Shown: positions 23,436 through 37,220, counted from the stretch's first letter. The stretch is 64,000 nt of DNA from Tiliqua scincoides (GCF_035046505.1 NC_089829.1:9201396-9265395); one strand, 5' to 3'. Made by a program: numbers and translations. The notes: generated from the letters alone by a model not told the origin.

Positions 23436-26400
23436 ATGGGATTCCTGCCTGCATTCCTGCTTTTAATCCTAGCTGCTTTCTGCACACTTCTGATTTTGCT
23501 GGTTGTGGGAAGCATTTACATCCATGCCACCACCACAGAGATTCCTCCTGGAGTGGAGCAGCCGGCAAAGTTCCGACTCCTTCATGTCATAGTCATTGGC
23601 TTCGGTTTACTGGTAGGTTGATGAGGGGTTAGAGTTAAACTACGTTATGTCAGCATGAGATTAATGAGGGTCTTGTTGACTGGGCAGGTTCAGGGTTAAA
23701 GTAGCCAAATAGTTTTGAGATTCAGTCTGGGTTCAATTGACCCATTTCTGCCCTGCCCAGAGGTGTACGCATTTCATCCCTGTAGCTTATTTGCAAAGTT
23801 GGGGAGAAATGGCTTAAGCAGGACCAGACTTTCCAAAGTAACCTTCAGTGCACTTCAGATGCACTTCAAGTCAGAGCCTGTGGTCTGGAGCCGATTCTGT
23901 TTTGTGAACCCTCCCTCTAGAGGAGGCCTGCACAGCGTTGTCATTGTCCATCTCCCTCCTGTACCTTCCTTTTGTTTCAATAGTTAAGAACATAAGAACA
24001 GCCCCACTGGATCAGGCCATAGGCCCATCTAGTCCAGCTTCCTGTATCTCACAGCGGCCCACCAAATGCCCCAGGGAGCACACCAGATAACAAGAGACCT
24101 CATCCTGGTGCCCTCCCTTGCATCTGGCATTCTGACATAACCCATTTCTAAAATCAGGAGGTTGCGCATACACATCATGGCTTGTACCCCATAATGGATT
24201 TTTCCTCCAGAAACTTGTCCAATCCCCTTTTAAAGGCGTCTAGGCTAGACGCCATCACCACATCCTGTGGCAAGGAGTTCCACAGACCGACCACACGCTG
24301 AGTAAAGAAATATTTTCTTTTGTCTGTCCTAACCCGCCCAACACTCAGTTTTAGTGGATGTTCCCTGGTTCTGGTGTTATGTGAGAGTGTAAAGAGCATC
24401 TCCCTATCCACTCTGTCCATCCCCTGCATAATTTTGTAAGTCTCAATCATGTCCCCCCTCAGGCGTCTCTTTTCTAGGCTGAAGAGGCCCAAACACCGCA
24501 GCCTTTCCTCATAAGGAAGGTGCCCCAGCCCCATAATCATCTTAGTCGCTCTCTTTTGCACCTTTTTGGTTGGATGCATCAAAGAGTTGGATGCATCAAA
24601 GAGTTGGATGCATCAAAGGCAAAACCATGGCATTTTCAGAGAGCAGAAGGGCAATGATTGCATGTGTTGGCACATGTGCTGCAGTTCTGGTGCCCCGAAT
24701 ACAATAGTCAGTTCAACGAAGCACAGAACTTGCTAGTATTAGCATCTGAACTTTGAGTCCACCCAGTGCATTGACATTTTCAGAGAGCAGAAGGGCATTG
24801 ATTGTATGTTTGCCTTGCACTGTTGTTCTGGTGCCCCCAATACTAAAGTCAATCAAGGAAACAGGAGGAGGAAAGGTGGGAAGGTCAAATGCTTGTGGGG
24901 GCAGGCAACCCTTTTCACCTGAGGCTATATTGAAGGGGTGGACATTATAGCCAGAACTTGCTAGAATTGTCATTTAAACTATGAGTCCACCCAGTGCAGA
25001 TGTGAAACCCGAGTAAGCAGGTGGGAGATTTCTTATGAAAGTATTTCAAAATCTAGATTTAGAAACCGGAAATACAGCAGACCTCCAGAATATACTCCTG
25101 CAGATTTCAGGACAGGTGTGTCCATCCCTTGACTTTGAGCCTCTAAGTAGCTGACTACAGAAGGATCTAGCCATAGGAATTCATCAGACTGTTCTCTACA
25201 AGGTCGAACCAGGAGGGCATGTCTGCTTACTTAATCCCTGCACACACATTAGTAGTAGGAAGTACATACCTTATGTCAAAACTAACTTTGACAGCTGGTC
25301 CCGCCCCTTTTTACTGGAAATCCCGCCCCCTAAGGGGGTTCAAGTGACCCCTCAAACAACTCTCCCCACTGCCCCCCACCACTGGGGAGGGTTTTTGGGA
25401 CACCCCGACATTTGGTTTGGCAGGAAAAGGAGCCTGCCAATGAAGTGTGGGAAAGGGGGTTCATGTGACCCCTCAAACAACTCTTCCCGTTCCCCTCGAC
25501 CGCTAGGGAAGGATTTTGTAGCCCCCCTACATTTGGTTTGGCAGGAAAAGGAGCCCGCCAATAAAGTGTGGGAAAGGGGTTCATGTGACCACTCAAACAA
25601 CTTCCCCCGTTCCCCTTGACTGCTAGGGAAGGGTTTTGTAGCACCCCGACATTTGGTTTGGCGGGAAAAGGAGCCTGCCAGTAAAGTGTGGGAAAGGGGT
25701 TCATGTGACCACTCAAACAACTCGCCCCGTTCCCCTCGACTGCTAGGGAAGGGTTTTGTAGCTGAAGGAACTTTTGACTGTTCTGATGCTTACAGGGGGA
25801 TTAATTCAAATGAATTTAGAAGACATGGGCCTGGGGGGCATGGGGGAATAGAACCTGCTCACATAGGGGTTACACCAAAAAAAAAAGGACTGAAAATCAG
25901 AAGCTGATCAGACACATTTCTATATGGGAAAACAATTTCAGCTATTTTATATTCCATGAGACTGGGAATCAGATTCTGTGTCTGGATTTTTACACGTGCA
26001 AAAACCAGACACAGGTCAAAAACTGGGGTTAATCCAAGACTATTGCATTCCAATAACTTGGAAATTTTTCAAAACTTTTTTGTCATGGGAAGCAGATTCT
26101 GTGTCTGGTTTTGTGTCTCCAAACCAAATGTCGGGGTGTCCCAAAAACCCTCCCCAGTGGTGGGGGGCAGTGGGGGGTTGTTTGAGGGGTCACTTGAACC
26201 CCTTTAGGGGGCAGGATTTCCGGTAAAAAGGTGCGGGACCAGCTGTCAAAGTTAGTTTTGACATAAGGTATGTACATCCTACTACTCACATTTTCTCTCT
26301 CACTCTCAAAAGGGAAACATTTTCGAGAATTTTCGTATATGCAGCCAACTTCAGGTTATCCGGTATCTGCAAAACAGGCTAACACGAGCAAAAGACCCTG

Positions 26401-28067
26401 CGCTCTTCATAAAGGATGTGAAGTTCAAAGATGTGCCTGTCCGAATGTACCAGCACAAAGTTCCCTCTGGTGGCCGAAGGAAGGGCATTGTCTTCTTCCA
26501 TGGAGGCGGAGGGGTGATGGGGAGCACTGGTGAGTTACAGCTGAAATTCACCTGGATTATACTTCTCAGAGCACTTGCATGGAGGTCTACCTAATGAAGA
26601 AACATAGTTACCCTGCTGTCATTGTTTGCACAGGAGGACCCCATACCCAAGGAGGTTCCCCAGTATCAGTGGGGAAAAAGAAAACAATACAGCAGGAAGC
26701 TATATAGGAAATGTCATGCTTCCAGTTAGTCACCGCTTGCCTACCGGTTGCCTACCGGTTGCTGGTGGCCTGTACATTCGATTCTTCATTTGAAGAAGAA
26801 GGTTAAGCAGAAAGCATCTGTGCTACCAGTACTAGTACACTAAGCAAAGGTACTTGTAATGGGCACGCGCAAGGCACAAAGTCCCCCAGATCCAAATGAA
26901 AGTGCAGACACCAGAGTCTGGGATATGGTCCGTCCCCCCCCCGATTCTGAAAAGAGCCTCTGCAGGGATTTGTCGGAATTACCTTTTTATTTTGGGTGTA
27001 TATTTCTGTATTTCAGAAAAGCTTTACTGGGTGCGTGTGCATAGAGAAAGTGTGTGTGGTGTATGGTTTATACAGGTGAAGCCTCTGTATATGTGGGGGT
27101 TCTCTTCCCGACCCCCCATGAATACCAAAACCTGCAGATAATGAAATCCACGGTTTTCGGAGCCATCTTTCCTGAACGTGACTTTAGTCTGTCGGGGCCC
27201 CTCCCAGGGCCCTCCCCTGACCCCCGACTTACCCGGGAGCAGGCACCCCATGCCCAGGGTGGGGAGGCTTCACTGCCCTCGAAGGGGGCAAAGCAGGTTG
27301 GCTCACCTCAACCAGCCAGAGGGGGCTGGCAGGGCCAACAGGGAACACTACAGGAAACAAGCCAGGAACATGAAAGGCCTTTTCTGCCCCACCTGGAGGA
27401 AGGGGAGGGGCCAAAGGGGGCAGGCTTCCTCCATAAAACAGGGAGGCCAGGGATGAGAGGCAGGCAGTGTGAAGCAGGGAGCTGTGAGGTCAACAGCTCC
27501 TGCTCCTAGGCCAGGTTTGGCAGCTCTGCTAGTGAGGAGGACAAGGGTGCTGGAACCCCCTCCCCCTGCAGCCAATCTGAAGCCTCCCTGGGGAGGAACA
27601 AGCCTGCTCCAGGCCCCTCCAGGGGAAGGCCCCTACATAGTCTTGCTCTAGTCATGTCGTGAGCCGTTCTGAATCTCGGAGAGGCTGCATGTCCCCATGT
27701 GTGGCATGTCCTAGGCTCAGAATGCCACCTGAAGACTTTTTTGACAACTTATGGTTTTAGGAAAAATCACATAGTCATAAAAAAACACTTATGTGAACGT
27801 TCTGAACCTCGGAGAAGCCACAAGGGCTGTGCATGTGGCCTCTCTGAGGCTCCAAATACCTCCCAGATATGACCTGAACAAGGTTCTGTTCGGGTCTGGG
27901 ATAGACACACACACACACATTTGAATAGCTTTTTCAACACATCTCAGTTATACCTGGAATTCACTCATTCAGTGCATGCTCCACTCTTTCAATCTCTCTC
28001 TGCTGTTTTAAAGGTTAAAATTACACTCTCCCATGTTCATTTGCATATGACATGGTGATTCAAACTG

Positions 28068-28133
<66 letters not shown>

Positions 28134-30040
28134 ACTTTAGCTATGATCAATTGCTATTCCCAAAGATGGCAATTAGTCCATTTGCAGAAATTTTTGTGCT
28201 ACAGCAGGAATTTGCCAGATAAAAAGGCATTTGCCATTTACTAGCTAGAAAAGCATTAGAAGCAACGTTTGTAAACTAAAGAAAAGACCAGGTTTCACTT
28301 TTCAACACTGTTGCGGTCCCAATTCTGTCAAATGAGTGGGGGGGCGCCTGAATTTAAGGCAGAGCTTTATATAGTGCATTATATATAAATGATCTTATAC
28401 AACCACACCCAGGTGCATTCTGCACTGCATGTGTGTTTCTGTGTGTGAACCGTTGTTGCTTTTGTTCCTCCAGCAAGTAGCCTGGAATCCTCATAATCCT
28501 TACATGGATCCCTGGAGCTGGTGGTTCTGCTTCTTTCCTTCTCTGCTGTCAATGGATTCAACATTGCCAGGAACAAAACACTGTTGTTCCTCCTTCTCTC
28601 ACTTCCTATTGCAGCCTTTTAGTGGTGGTTGTCTGATTGATCGCTGACCCTTCCCATTCTGGGCCTTTGGGATGGCACATGTGCAAACACACTTCACAAA
28701 TGCCAGGGGTTCTTTCGTTTGTCATCTCTGGAAACACTTCCTTTGCAGATACCCATGACAAGATGTGCAGCTATTTCGCCAGAGAAAGCGGATCGGTGGT
28801 TGTGTCTGTTGAGTAAGTTGATCTAAATATGGAGGGCGGGCAGTTCAGGAGGGTTATACTCTTGTGGAGATTGCATTGCACACACTGAGAGGTGCAGCTT
28901 GGTAGAGCATGAATCAGCCCAGTCAGGCCACTGCTCTGATCTCCATGTCCCTTCCCAAAGTCACAGCTCTTCCCTAGAGGTGAGCAAATATTGAGAGGGA
29001 GGAATGGGCAAGTCCACTATCTTTGACACAGGAAGTCTTGATGGAGCCCCGGAACTTGTCAGGACAATCAAATGTTTCTATTACCAACTTTGTCAGTACT
29101 TCTCAAACCCCGGTCTTCTCCTTAAGAAGTGGGAACTGGAGAAAGGTTCACAGGAGCAGTCCTCAAACTTTGTACAGCCATGACTGACCTTGTCCTCCAT
29201 GGTAGGTTGTGATGCAGTGCTCACTATCGTTACCTTTTCAGCTGTATCAATCACTTTTTCTTTAGTTACCGCCTGGCTCCTGAGCACAAGTATCCAGTGC
29301 CCCTCGATGACTGTCTCGCTGCCACCACCCATTTTCTGGAAGCCGCAGAAGACCACATGGTGGATCCTGCACAGGTCATTGTTGCAGGCGATAGTGCTGG
29401 AGGCAACCTTGCAACTGCTGTTTGCCAAATCTTAGCAGGCAGACCTGGCCTTCCAAAGGTGCGGGCCCAGATCCTCATCTATCCGTGTGTCCAGGGAATA
29501 GACTTCAACTTGCCTTCATATCAGCAAAATCAAACCGTGCCCTTTGCATTCAGGGAAGAGGCTGTTTCTTGTGTTTTGCAGTGTCTGAAAGGGGAATCAT
29601 CTCTCTTGAAAGAGCTCTTGGAAGGCTCTCATGTTCCTGTCACCCAAAAATTACAATACCAGAAATGGCTGAGTGCAGACCACATTCCCAAAGAATTTAA
29701 GGCCAGAGGCTACAAACCCCCGGTAACCATGCCCTGCAAGGATGACGTCTACGAGGCAGTTAAGGCTTTGAGCTCGCCAGGTTTCTCCCCCCTTCTTGCT
29801 GAGGATGCTGTGATTTCCCAGCTGCCAGAGGCATGCATTGTGACCTGCGAATACGATATCCTGAGGGACGATGGCTTGCTCTACAAGAAAAGATTGGAGG
29901 ACCACCAGATCCCAGTGACTTGGTACCACATTGCTAATGGCTTCCATGGCATTTTGACCTTCATTGAACTGGGCTGGTTCAGTTTTCCTTCTGCAAAGAA
30001 GGGGATGGATGACATTGTCAAGTTCATCAAAAGCTTATAA
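23436..30040 (+). CDS. AADACL4: A3: AADACL4-like esterase, intact, identical protein to A1
   Basis: Exons are 23436-23612, 26313-26529, 28749-28812 and 29266-30040. All borders, the single-pass anchor, HGGGG, GDSAGG and the Asp and His positions match A1 and A2, and the 410-residue translation appears the same. Introns 1 and 2 hold the same transposons. This is the last intact member of the homogenised array; the next copy downstream, P4, shares only its 5' end. Confidence 0.88.
23986..24601 (-). mobile_element. CR1/L3-like LINE 3' tail in intron 1 of A3
   Basis: This is the unit 3 copy of the element at 3707-4322, with the same edges and right-hand triplication. Confidence 0.8.
25251..26286. 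mobile_element. Long-TIR non-autonomous element, intron 1 of A3
   Basis: This is the unit 3 copy of the element at 4972-6007, with identical ends and flanks. Confidence 0.75.
28072..28130 (+). repeat. (GT)n(GA)n microsatellite, unit 3
   Basis: This is the equivalent tract in unit 3, about 59 bp, with the longest GT part. Confidence 0.95.
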
Positions 30041-30420
30041 AGGAAATCCCACTGAATTCTGACGGTTGTTATGGTACTACAGTATTTGTGCTCTGGACGG
30101 TTATGTCCTGGTCAAAAACTTCCCAGTCATTGGTGTCCCTGGACACGTGTATCTGGGGTTTTTTGCATCCTGGTCATTTGCAGTCCACTATAACTTGTCA
30201 ACAGGCTATAACTGGGCAACAAACCACTGTTATATATCCTAAGCCTCTTCTCCTAGCCCTAACTCTTACCCTAACCCTACCTATGCATCTTAAAACTCAA
30301 GCGCATGTAATATAAATATATACACATATATTTAGAATCAAATATCTGGGACTCATAATGGATCGATGCTAATCTCCAATACCAGGACGCTTTTGACCAA
30401 AACACAATTATCCAGGATGC

Positions 30421-33400
30421 AGTGGTCCTGTCAAAGTTTGTGATATTTTTTCACCCATCTGTCTACTCCCACAGTCTCAACAGCTCTGCCACCTTCCCCT
30501 CAACTCTGCCATGGTCTCCTCAACTTGCCTGTGCTCACCCTCCCTAATAAACTCCTCTTCGAAGCTCTACTTGGCTCAGCACATGCTTCTGTAAAGGGGA
30601 GGGAGCAGGAGAGAAAATTTGTTTGTTTGGTTAGGAAATATATATCCCACCTTTCCAAGGCTGAAGCAAATGCCCAAGGTGGCTTACAAAGCTTTATAAT
30701 AACGTAGAAAGTATCACAACAGGTAAAAACTAAAATATCAATTTTAACATTGCATAGTGAAATGCAAGCCAAAACAGAGCAACAGTGGTGGGCCTCCCCA
30801 GCCCCAGGAAAAAGGTCCGAGATGGCAGCTTCTGTGGGATGCTGCCTCCACCACCCCACATGCAAATCCGCCCCCCCCCTTACCTGGAGAGCACAATATC
30901 TCACGCGACCACGACACATCGGGGAAACCACCTGAAGATTCCCCAACACTTTAAATTGTGCTTCTAGTAAATTAGAAGCACAGTTTTGGACCCTCGTCGA
31001 GAGCCTTGGAGGACCTTCTGTGGGGTCCTAAAGCTCCACACCTGGGGCATTTACCCCATCAGGTCATCGGGAGGTCTGCAACTACAGAGCAAAATCTAAC
31101 AAATAGCATTGGGCCAATGGAGAACAAGTTAGTCCAGGGGAGTAGTCAAGGCACAGCTGTATTTTAGAGGCACAGAGGGCAAATATACACTCAGCAAACA
31201 AATGCCAGGCAGAACAAGTGTATTTTGAGCCCTCACTGAAAAGGCACGAGGGTGGGAGTAGTTCCCCTAGAAGGGAATTCCATGGTTGTGGTGCCACCAC
31301 AGAGAAGGCTTGCCCCCAAGCTGCCACCCCTCTCACTTGAGACAGAATCAGAACTTGCAGAAGTCCCCCCTCAGATGAACTAAGAGGACAGGACAGGCTG
31401 GAATGCATGGAATGTGGCAGTCTCTCAGAGATCCTGGACCCAGATTATGGAGGGCGAAAGGTTAGAACAAGCATACAACAAACCTTTATTAAGCATATGG
31501 TTTTACAACTAATACCTCCAAACAGTCATGTATGAGGGTATATGTTAAAAGAGAGATAAGAAATAAGGGTTAAAACACAACAATTTGCTTACACAGTTAC
31601 TCCAAGTTGCTTAGAACCAGCAGCTTAGCCCGTTTCATGTTGCTCAAATGAAAAAATTTAGCAACTGGAAGGGTCACGAATTCGAATTCACCCTCCAGCA
31701 AAAGTTGTAAAGAGGTGATCTCAGAGAGACCTTTTTCGTTTCCTGACAACGAGGGGAGATGCTGGTCTCTGAGCACTTGATTAAAAGCACAACGCAGAAC
31801 AATGTGTGGAAGAGAGTCTACCTCTCTGAGGCCACAATTGCAAAATCGTTCTTCTTTCGGAGCAGAACAAGTGTTAGAACAAGCACTTTAGGTTAGAAGT
31901 AGACCCAGGAAGGTGGGCTAGATGGGCCCCTGGCCCGATCCAGCACAAATCTTCTTTTGTTCATCCCAAGCACTATGGGATGGTCACATCCTCTGCCAAA
32001 AGTAAAACCAACTCTGTGACCTCAATGGGTTTGAGGAAGTTCTAGGAAATGGAAGTCCAGGGTCTTTGTCAATTTAATTTTCTTTTAGTGGCTCACATGT
32101 TCTTCATGTTGTTTGAAAATAAAATCTTTAAGGCCCTGCATGGGGTAGGCCGTCTTTTATTACAGACAATTCAAAGTCACCACACAGAAACAAGAGCTGG
32201 TCCAGGAAAACTACCTCAATATTTCCCATTCAGTGAGAGTCTGGCTGCTCATGGACACCCAAAAGAGAGCACAAAGTTCTGAAGCAGAACCAGGTTGCGA
32301 CAATAGCAGCCCCTGCAACATTTTTGTTTGTTGGAAGTATCACTCCTTTTGGGGGCAGGTACAGTGTGCAGGTGTGGGCAGCTTGATACACATCAAGAGA
32401 GAGAGGCTTCCAGCCCCTCCTGCCTCTTGGTTTCTGTGCCTTTCTTTCATAACCTGCTCTTGTCTAAGAAAGGGCTCTGAATGCTGTCCTTTACCATCTG
32501 GAAACAAGTCCACTTTTGAAGGCTTCAGTAATGCAGGTGTCCTCTGTTATCTGTGGAATTGGTACCTGCTGCTTCAGTTATCTGCAGTTCCGCAGGTACC
32601 AGGGATGCCCTTTGACAGGGTAAAGAGAAGGCTATAAACAGCTCTGTTTACCTGAGTGCAGCAAAACAGTCTTCTGAGCTGCCTGTAGCCTTTTCCTTCC
32701 TCCTACTCCCCAGTGTCAGCCCAGAAAGAGACCAGCAAGAAAATGCATCATAGTGCATTTTGGGGCAACACTGGAGGCAGGGGGAGCCTCAGAGCAACAA
32801 GGAGGTGGTTGCAGGCAGCTTGGAGGGTTGCATATGCCTTGAAAACACAGTGGTTTCGCTAGACAAAGGTAAACAGAGCCATTCTTAGCGTCTCCTGTCC
32901 AGGATCCGGCCCAGGATCACCCTACTGAGGCTGCAATCCTATCCACACATACCTGGGAGAAAGTCCTATTGCCTATAATGGGACTCACTTCTAAGTAGAC
33001 ATGCATAGGATCAGACTCTTACAGCCCAATCCTGAGCTGCCCGGAGCCGCAGGACCCAGAGGCTCCACAAAGGGCTGCCGCCGGATCTGCAGGACCCCAA
33101 GCTGCCACCCTTCTCACTTGGGACAGAAGCAGAACTTGCAGAAGACCCCCCTCAGATGAACTAAGAGAGAGGTCACCTCCAGTCATGACATCGCTTCTGG
33201 TGGGTCCTGACAGATTCTCATTCTAAAAAGTGGGTCCTGGTGCGAAATGTGTGAGAACCACTGTATTAGGTTGTATTTTCCCATCTGGATTGCAATCCTT
33301 GAGACTGATGTGTCTGAAATGAATGTTATCATGAATGTAATCTGTGAACCAGTTTAGCAGCTGTGAAGATGCAACCGATGTCCTCCCACAAGGGACAAGT

Positions 33401-35275
33401 TGCAGCCTGCCCAGATTCGGTAACCAAGAAGCCCTATTATACTTAGATCAAGCTTTATCTTGCCTGTCAGTCAAAACAACTGGCTATTTTTCCTTATAGG
33501 AGGAGTTTAGAGAGCTTCCTCTCTGCTACTGGAAGTAAAATCAGATGGGAAGCTTTTTCCTCCCAAGCCCACTGAAATGGGATTCCTGCCTGCATTCCTG
33601 CTTTTAATCCTAGCTGCTTTCTGCACACTTCTGATTTTGCTGGTTGCGGGAAGCATTTACATCCATGCCACCACCACAGAGATTCCTCCTGGAGTGGAGC
33701 AGCCGGCAAAGTTCCGACTCCTTCATGTCATAGTCATTGGCTTCGGTTTACTGGTAGGTTGATGAGGGGTTAGAGTTAAACTACGTTATGTCAGCATGAG
33801 ATTAATGAGGGTCTTGTTGACTGGGCAGGTTAAGGGTTAAAGTAGCCAAATAGTTTTGAGATTCAGTCTGGGTTCAATTGACCCATTTCTGCCCTGCCCA
33901 GAGGTGTACACATTTCATCCCTGTAGCTTATTTGCAAAGTTGGGGAGAAATGGCTTAAGCAGGACCGGACTTTCCAAAGTAACCTTCAGTGCACTTCAGA
34001 TGCACTTCAAGTCAGAGCCTGTGGTCTGGAGTCGATTCTGTTTTGTGAACCCTCCCTCTAGAGGAGGCCTGCACAGCGTTGTCATTGTCCATCTCCCTCC
34101 TGTACCTTCCTTTTGTTTCAATAGTTGGATGCATCAAAGGCAAAACCATGGCATTTTCAGAGAGCAGAAGGGCAATGATTGCATGTGCAGGCACATGTGC
34201 TGCTGTTCTGGTGCCCCAAATACAATAGTCAGTTCAACGAAGCACAGAACTTGCTAGTATTAGCATCTGAACTTTGAGTCCACCCAGCGCACTGACATTT
34301 TCGGAGAGCAGAAGGGCATTGATTGTATGTTTGCCTTGCACTGTTGTTCTGGTGCCCGCAATACTAAAATCAATCAAGGAAACAGGAGGAGGAAAGGTGG
34401 GAAGGTCAAATGCTTGTGGGGGCAGGCAACCCTTTTCACCTGAGGCCATATTGGAAGGGGTGGACATTGTACATGAAGCCAGAACTTGCTAGAATTGTCA
34501 TTTGAACTATGAGTCCACCCAGTGCAGATGTGAAACCCGAGTAAGCAGGTGGGAAATTTTTTATGAAAGTACGTATTTCAAAATCTAGATTTAGAAACCG
34601 GAAATACAGCAGACCTCCAGAATATACTCCTGCAGATTTCAGGACAGGTGTGTCCATCCCTTGACTTGAGCCTCTAAGTAGCTGACTACAGAAGGATCTA
34701 GCCATAGGAATTCATCAGACTGTTGTCTACAAGGTCAAACCAGGAGGTCATGTCTGCTTACTCCATCCCTGCACACAATTTCTCTCTCTCACTCTCAAAA
34801 GGGAAAGATTTTCGAGAATCTTCGTATCTGCAGCCAACTCAGGTTATCCGGTATCTGCAAAACAGGCTAACACGAGCAAAAGACCCTGCGCTCTTCATAA
34901 AGGATGTGAAGTTCAAAGATGTGCCTGTCCGAATGTACCAGCACAAAGTTCCCTCTGGTGGCCGAAGGAAGGGCATCGTCTTCTTCCATGGAGGTGGCTG
35001 GGTTTTCGGGAGCACTGGTGAATTGCAGCCAAAATTCACCTGGATTATACTTTTCAGAGCGTTCTCATGGCGGTCTGCCTAATGAAGAAACATAGTTACC
35101 CTGCTGTCATTGTTTATACAGGAGGACCCCATACCCAAGGAGGTTCCCCAGTATTAGTGGGGAAAAAGAAAACAATACAGCAGGAAGCTATATAGGAAAT
35201 GTCATGCTTCCAGTTAGTCACCGCTTGCCTACCGGCTAGTGGCCTGTACATTCAATTCTTCATTTGAAGAAGAAG
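30421..35275 (+). repeat. Partial fourth tandem unit, ending in a hybrid junction
   Basis: From 30421 to roughly 33.4-33.8 kb the sequence is nearly identical to units 1-3. Beyond that, single-base differences become frequent, and both the CR1-like tail and the long-TIR element found in units 1-3 are absent. At about 35275 homology to the unit stops. The sequence then follows the intron 1 type of gene G5 (similar to sequence starting near 44.46 kb). The block is therefore a young copy joined to an older, differently descended locus. Confidence 0.85.
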
Positions 35276-36110
35276 ATTTGGGGATCATTCATCTCCAATT
35301 TGAATGGGAGGTGTTCTGGGAAGGCGAATAGACAGTGTCCCTCCCTTGGCCCCTCTCCTATTTTTGGTCAGTCCTTTTAGTCCTGCACTGCTCCCAGGCT
35401 AGTGCATGATCAATTGATGCGCTCCTGTGCTTTGTTCCATGCACACATGTGCACCAGGAGTGAGGTTGCTACATTTCAGCAACAGAGCTGGGCGCATGTG
35501 CAGGAGGCAGGGCCTGAGGGCCAGAACAGTTGCAGGGCTGGACTGGGGCCTCTTAAAGGCCAGATCTAGGAACTGTCATACTCTGTGCACCTCCGATCCA
35601 TAGCATGTGCCCCAAAACATACTGTATCCATCGTGGAAAGGACACTGTTTGTGATTAACCTACGCTACAAGGAGCCTGTCTGGAAGTACTATAGATCTGT
35701 GGCCTAGCCTTGTCAACAGACTTTGCGTACTTTTCCCTGCCTGAACAAGGTCATGTAAATCCACAAGGTGCATTTGCTGTGGGGACAGGTGCTTGCAGCA
35801 GAGCCCCTAAAGGTAAGGAAAAGGAGTGCTCAGTGCGGATGTGAAGCCCGAGTAAGCATGTTGGAAATGAGTTCTTATGAATGTACTTTAAAGATTTAGA
35901 AACAGGACATACAGCAAACCTCAAGAAAAAAACAATCCTACAAATTTCAGGAAAGGTGTGACTATCCCTAGATTTGGAGCCTCTTAAGTAGCCGACTGCA
36001 GAGGGATCTAGCCACAGAATTCATTGGGCTTTTGTCTACAAAGTCAAACCAGGAAACCATGTCTGCTTACTCCATCTCTGCACACACTTTCTCTCTCTCA
36101 CTCTCAAAAG
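35275..36110 (+). other. P4 internal intron of G5 type between the two exon-2 copies
   Basis: From about 35275 this stretch follows G5 intron 1 (44.46-46.5 kb) but without its LTR and Tigger-like insertions. It holds the empty LTR site (AACAGAGCTGGGCGC near 35482). I see no gene in it. Confidence 0.6.
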
Positions 36111-36320
36111 GGAAAGATTTTCGAGAATCTACGTATCTGCAGACAAATTCAGGTTATCCGGTATCTGCAAAACAGACAAATGCAAGGAAAAGACTCTTCA
36201 AAAAGGATGTGAAGTTTAAAGATGTGCCTGTCCGAATTTACCAACCCAAAGCTCCATCTGCTGGTCGAAGGAAGGGCATCATCTTCTTCCATGGTGGTGG
36301 CTGGGTGATGGGGAGCATCC
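36111..36320 (+). pseudogene. P4 second exon 2 (exon 2b), G5 type
   Basis: This is a second copy of exon 2 lying 1.1 kb after exon 2a in the same orientation. Its acceptor tract and the flanking intron match G5 exon 2 (46560-46776) better than those of the A genes. It keeps the HGGGW codons and a GTGAGT donor, but the last exon base is C rather than G, and a 7-nt deletion breaks the frame. It marks the downstream parent of the hybrid locus. Confidence 0.85.
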
Positions 36321-37109
36321 GTGAGTCACAGCAGAAATTCATCTGGATTATATTTTAAAAGTGGGATTTTTCAGAGCATTTGCATGGGGGTCTGCCTAAC
36401 GAAGAAACCTACTTACCCTGCTTTCGTTTTTTATATGACAAATCCCCAGCCCCCAATTTCACGGGGGTTCCCCTGTATCCACGGGAGATAAGAAAACCAT
36501 GGATACGTGGGATAGTGGAATTTTGTATAGGGGGCCCCACCTTGATTCTGAAAATAACCTCTGCAGAGATTTGTGAGAATTACTTTTTATTTTGGTATAT
36601 GTTTGTGTATTTAAGAAAAGCTTTAGGGAGTGTGTGTATGTATAGAGAAAGTGTGTGTGTATACACAACAATGGTTTATACAGGTGGAATGTATTTATTC
36701 GAAGGGGTTACGTTCCCATAACCCCCCCCCCATATATGCCGAAAACCACAGATAATGAAATTAGAGCCCATTGCGGTTTCTGGAGCCCATGATTGCATCC
36801 AGAGCAGTTCTGAGCCTCGAAAAGGCCACACACTGGTTCTCTGTGTCTCAGAATGCTGCCTGGAGCCTTTTTTCATGACTTCTGGTTTGGGGTAAAAACC
36901 AGAAGTTATTTAAAAAAACGCTCCAGGTGTCATCTTGAGCCTCGGAGAGGCCATGCGCGGTGGCCCACAGCCTCTCTGAGGCTCAGAAAACCTCCCATAC
37001 ATGACCGGAACAAGGTCTGCAGGGGGAGAGGGGCAATCAGGTTTTGATATTTGCGGTGAGGCAAATCCAGCAGATTCCAGATCCGTGGATAAGGAGGCCT
37101 TATCCATGG

Positions 37110-37220
37110 ATAAAGCTAAATTTTAAGTATTCATGTATATATATAGACACACACATACAGGTGTGGCCTGTATGTGTGTGTCTATATATATATACATGAA
37201 TACTTAAAATTTAGCTTTAT
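37110..37220. repeat. Near-perfect 111-bp palindrome, intron 2 of P4
   Basis: The left arm, 37110-37161 (ATAAAGCTAAATTTTAAG...CATACAGG), is matched by its reverse complement at 37167-37220, with a 5-nt loop TGTGG. The arms differ only by one AT step in an internal run. G5, which shares this intron type, lacks it. Confidence 0.9.

Larger units (their letters stand above)
20279..30420 (+). repeat. Tandem segmental duplication, unit 3 (carries gene A3)
   Basis: This is the third copy, 10142 bp. Relative to unit 2 it has one extra C in the C-run near 20712, two fewer in the C-run near 26934, and a longer GT/GA microsatellite (28072-28130). Otherwise it appears almost base-for-base identical. Confidence 0.95.
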
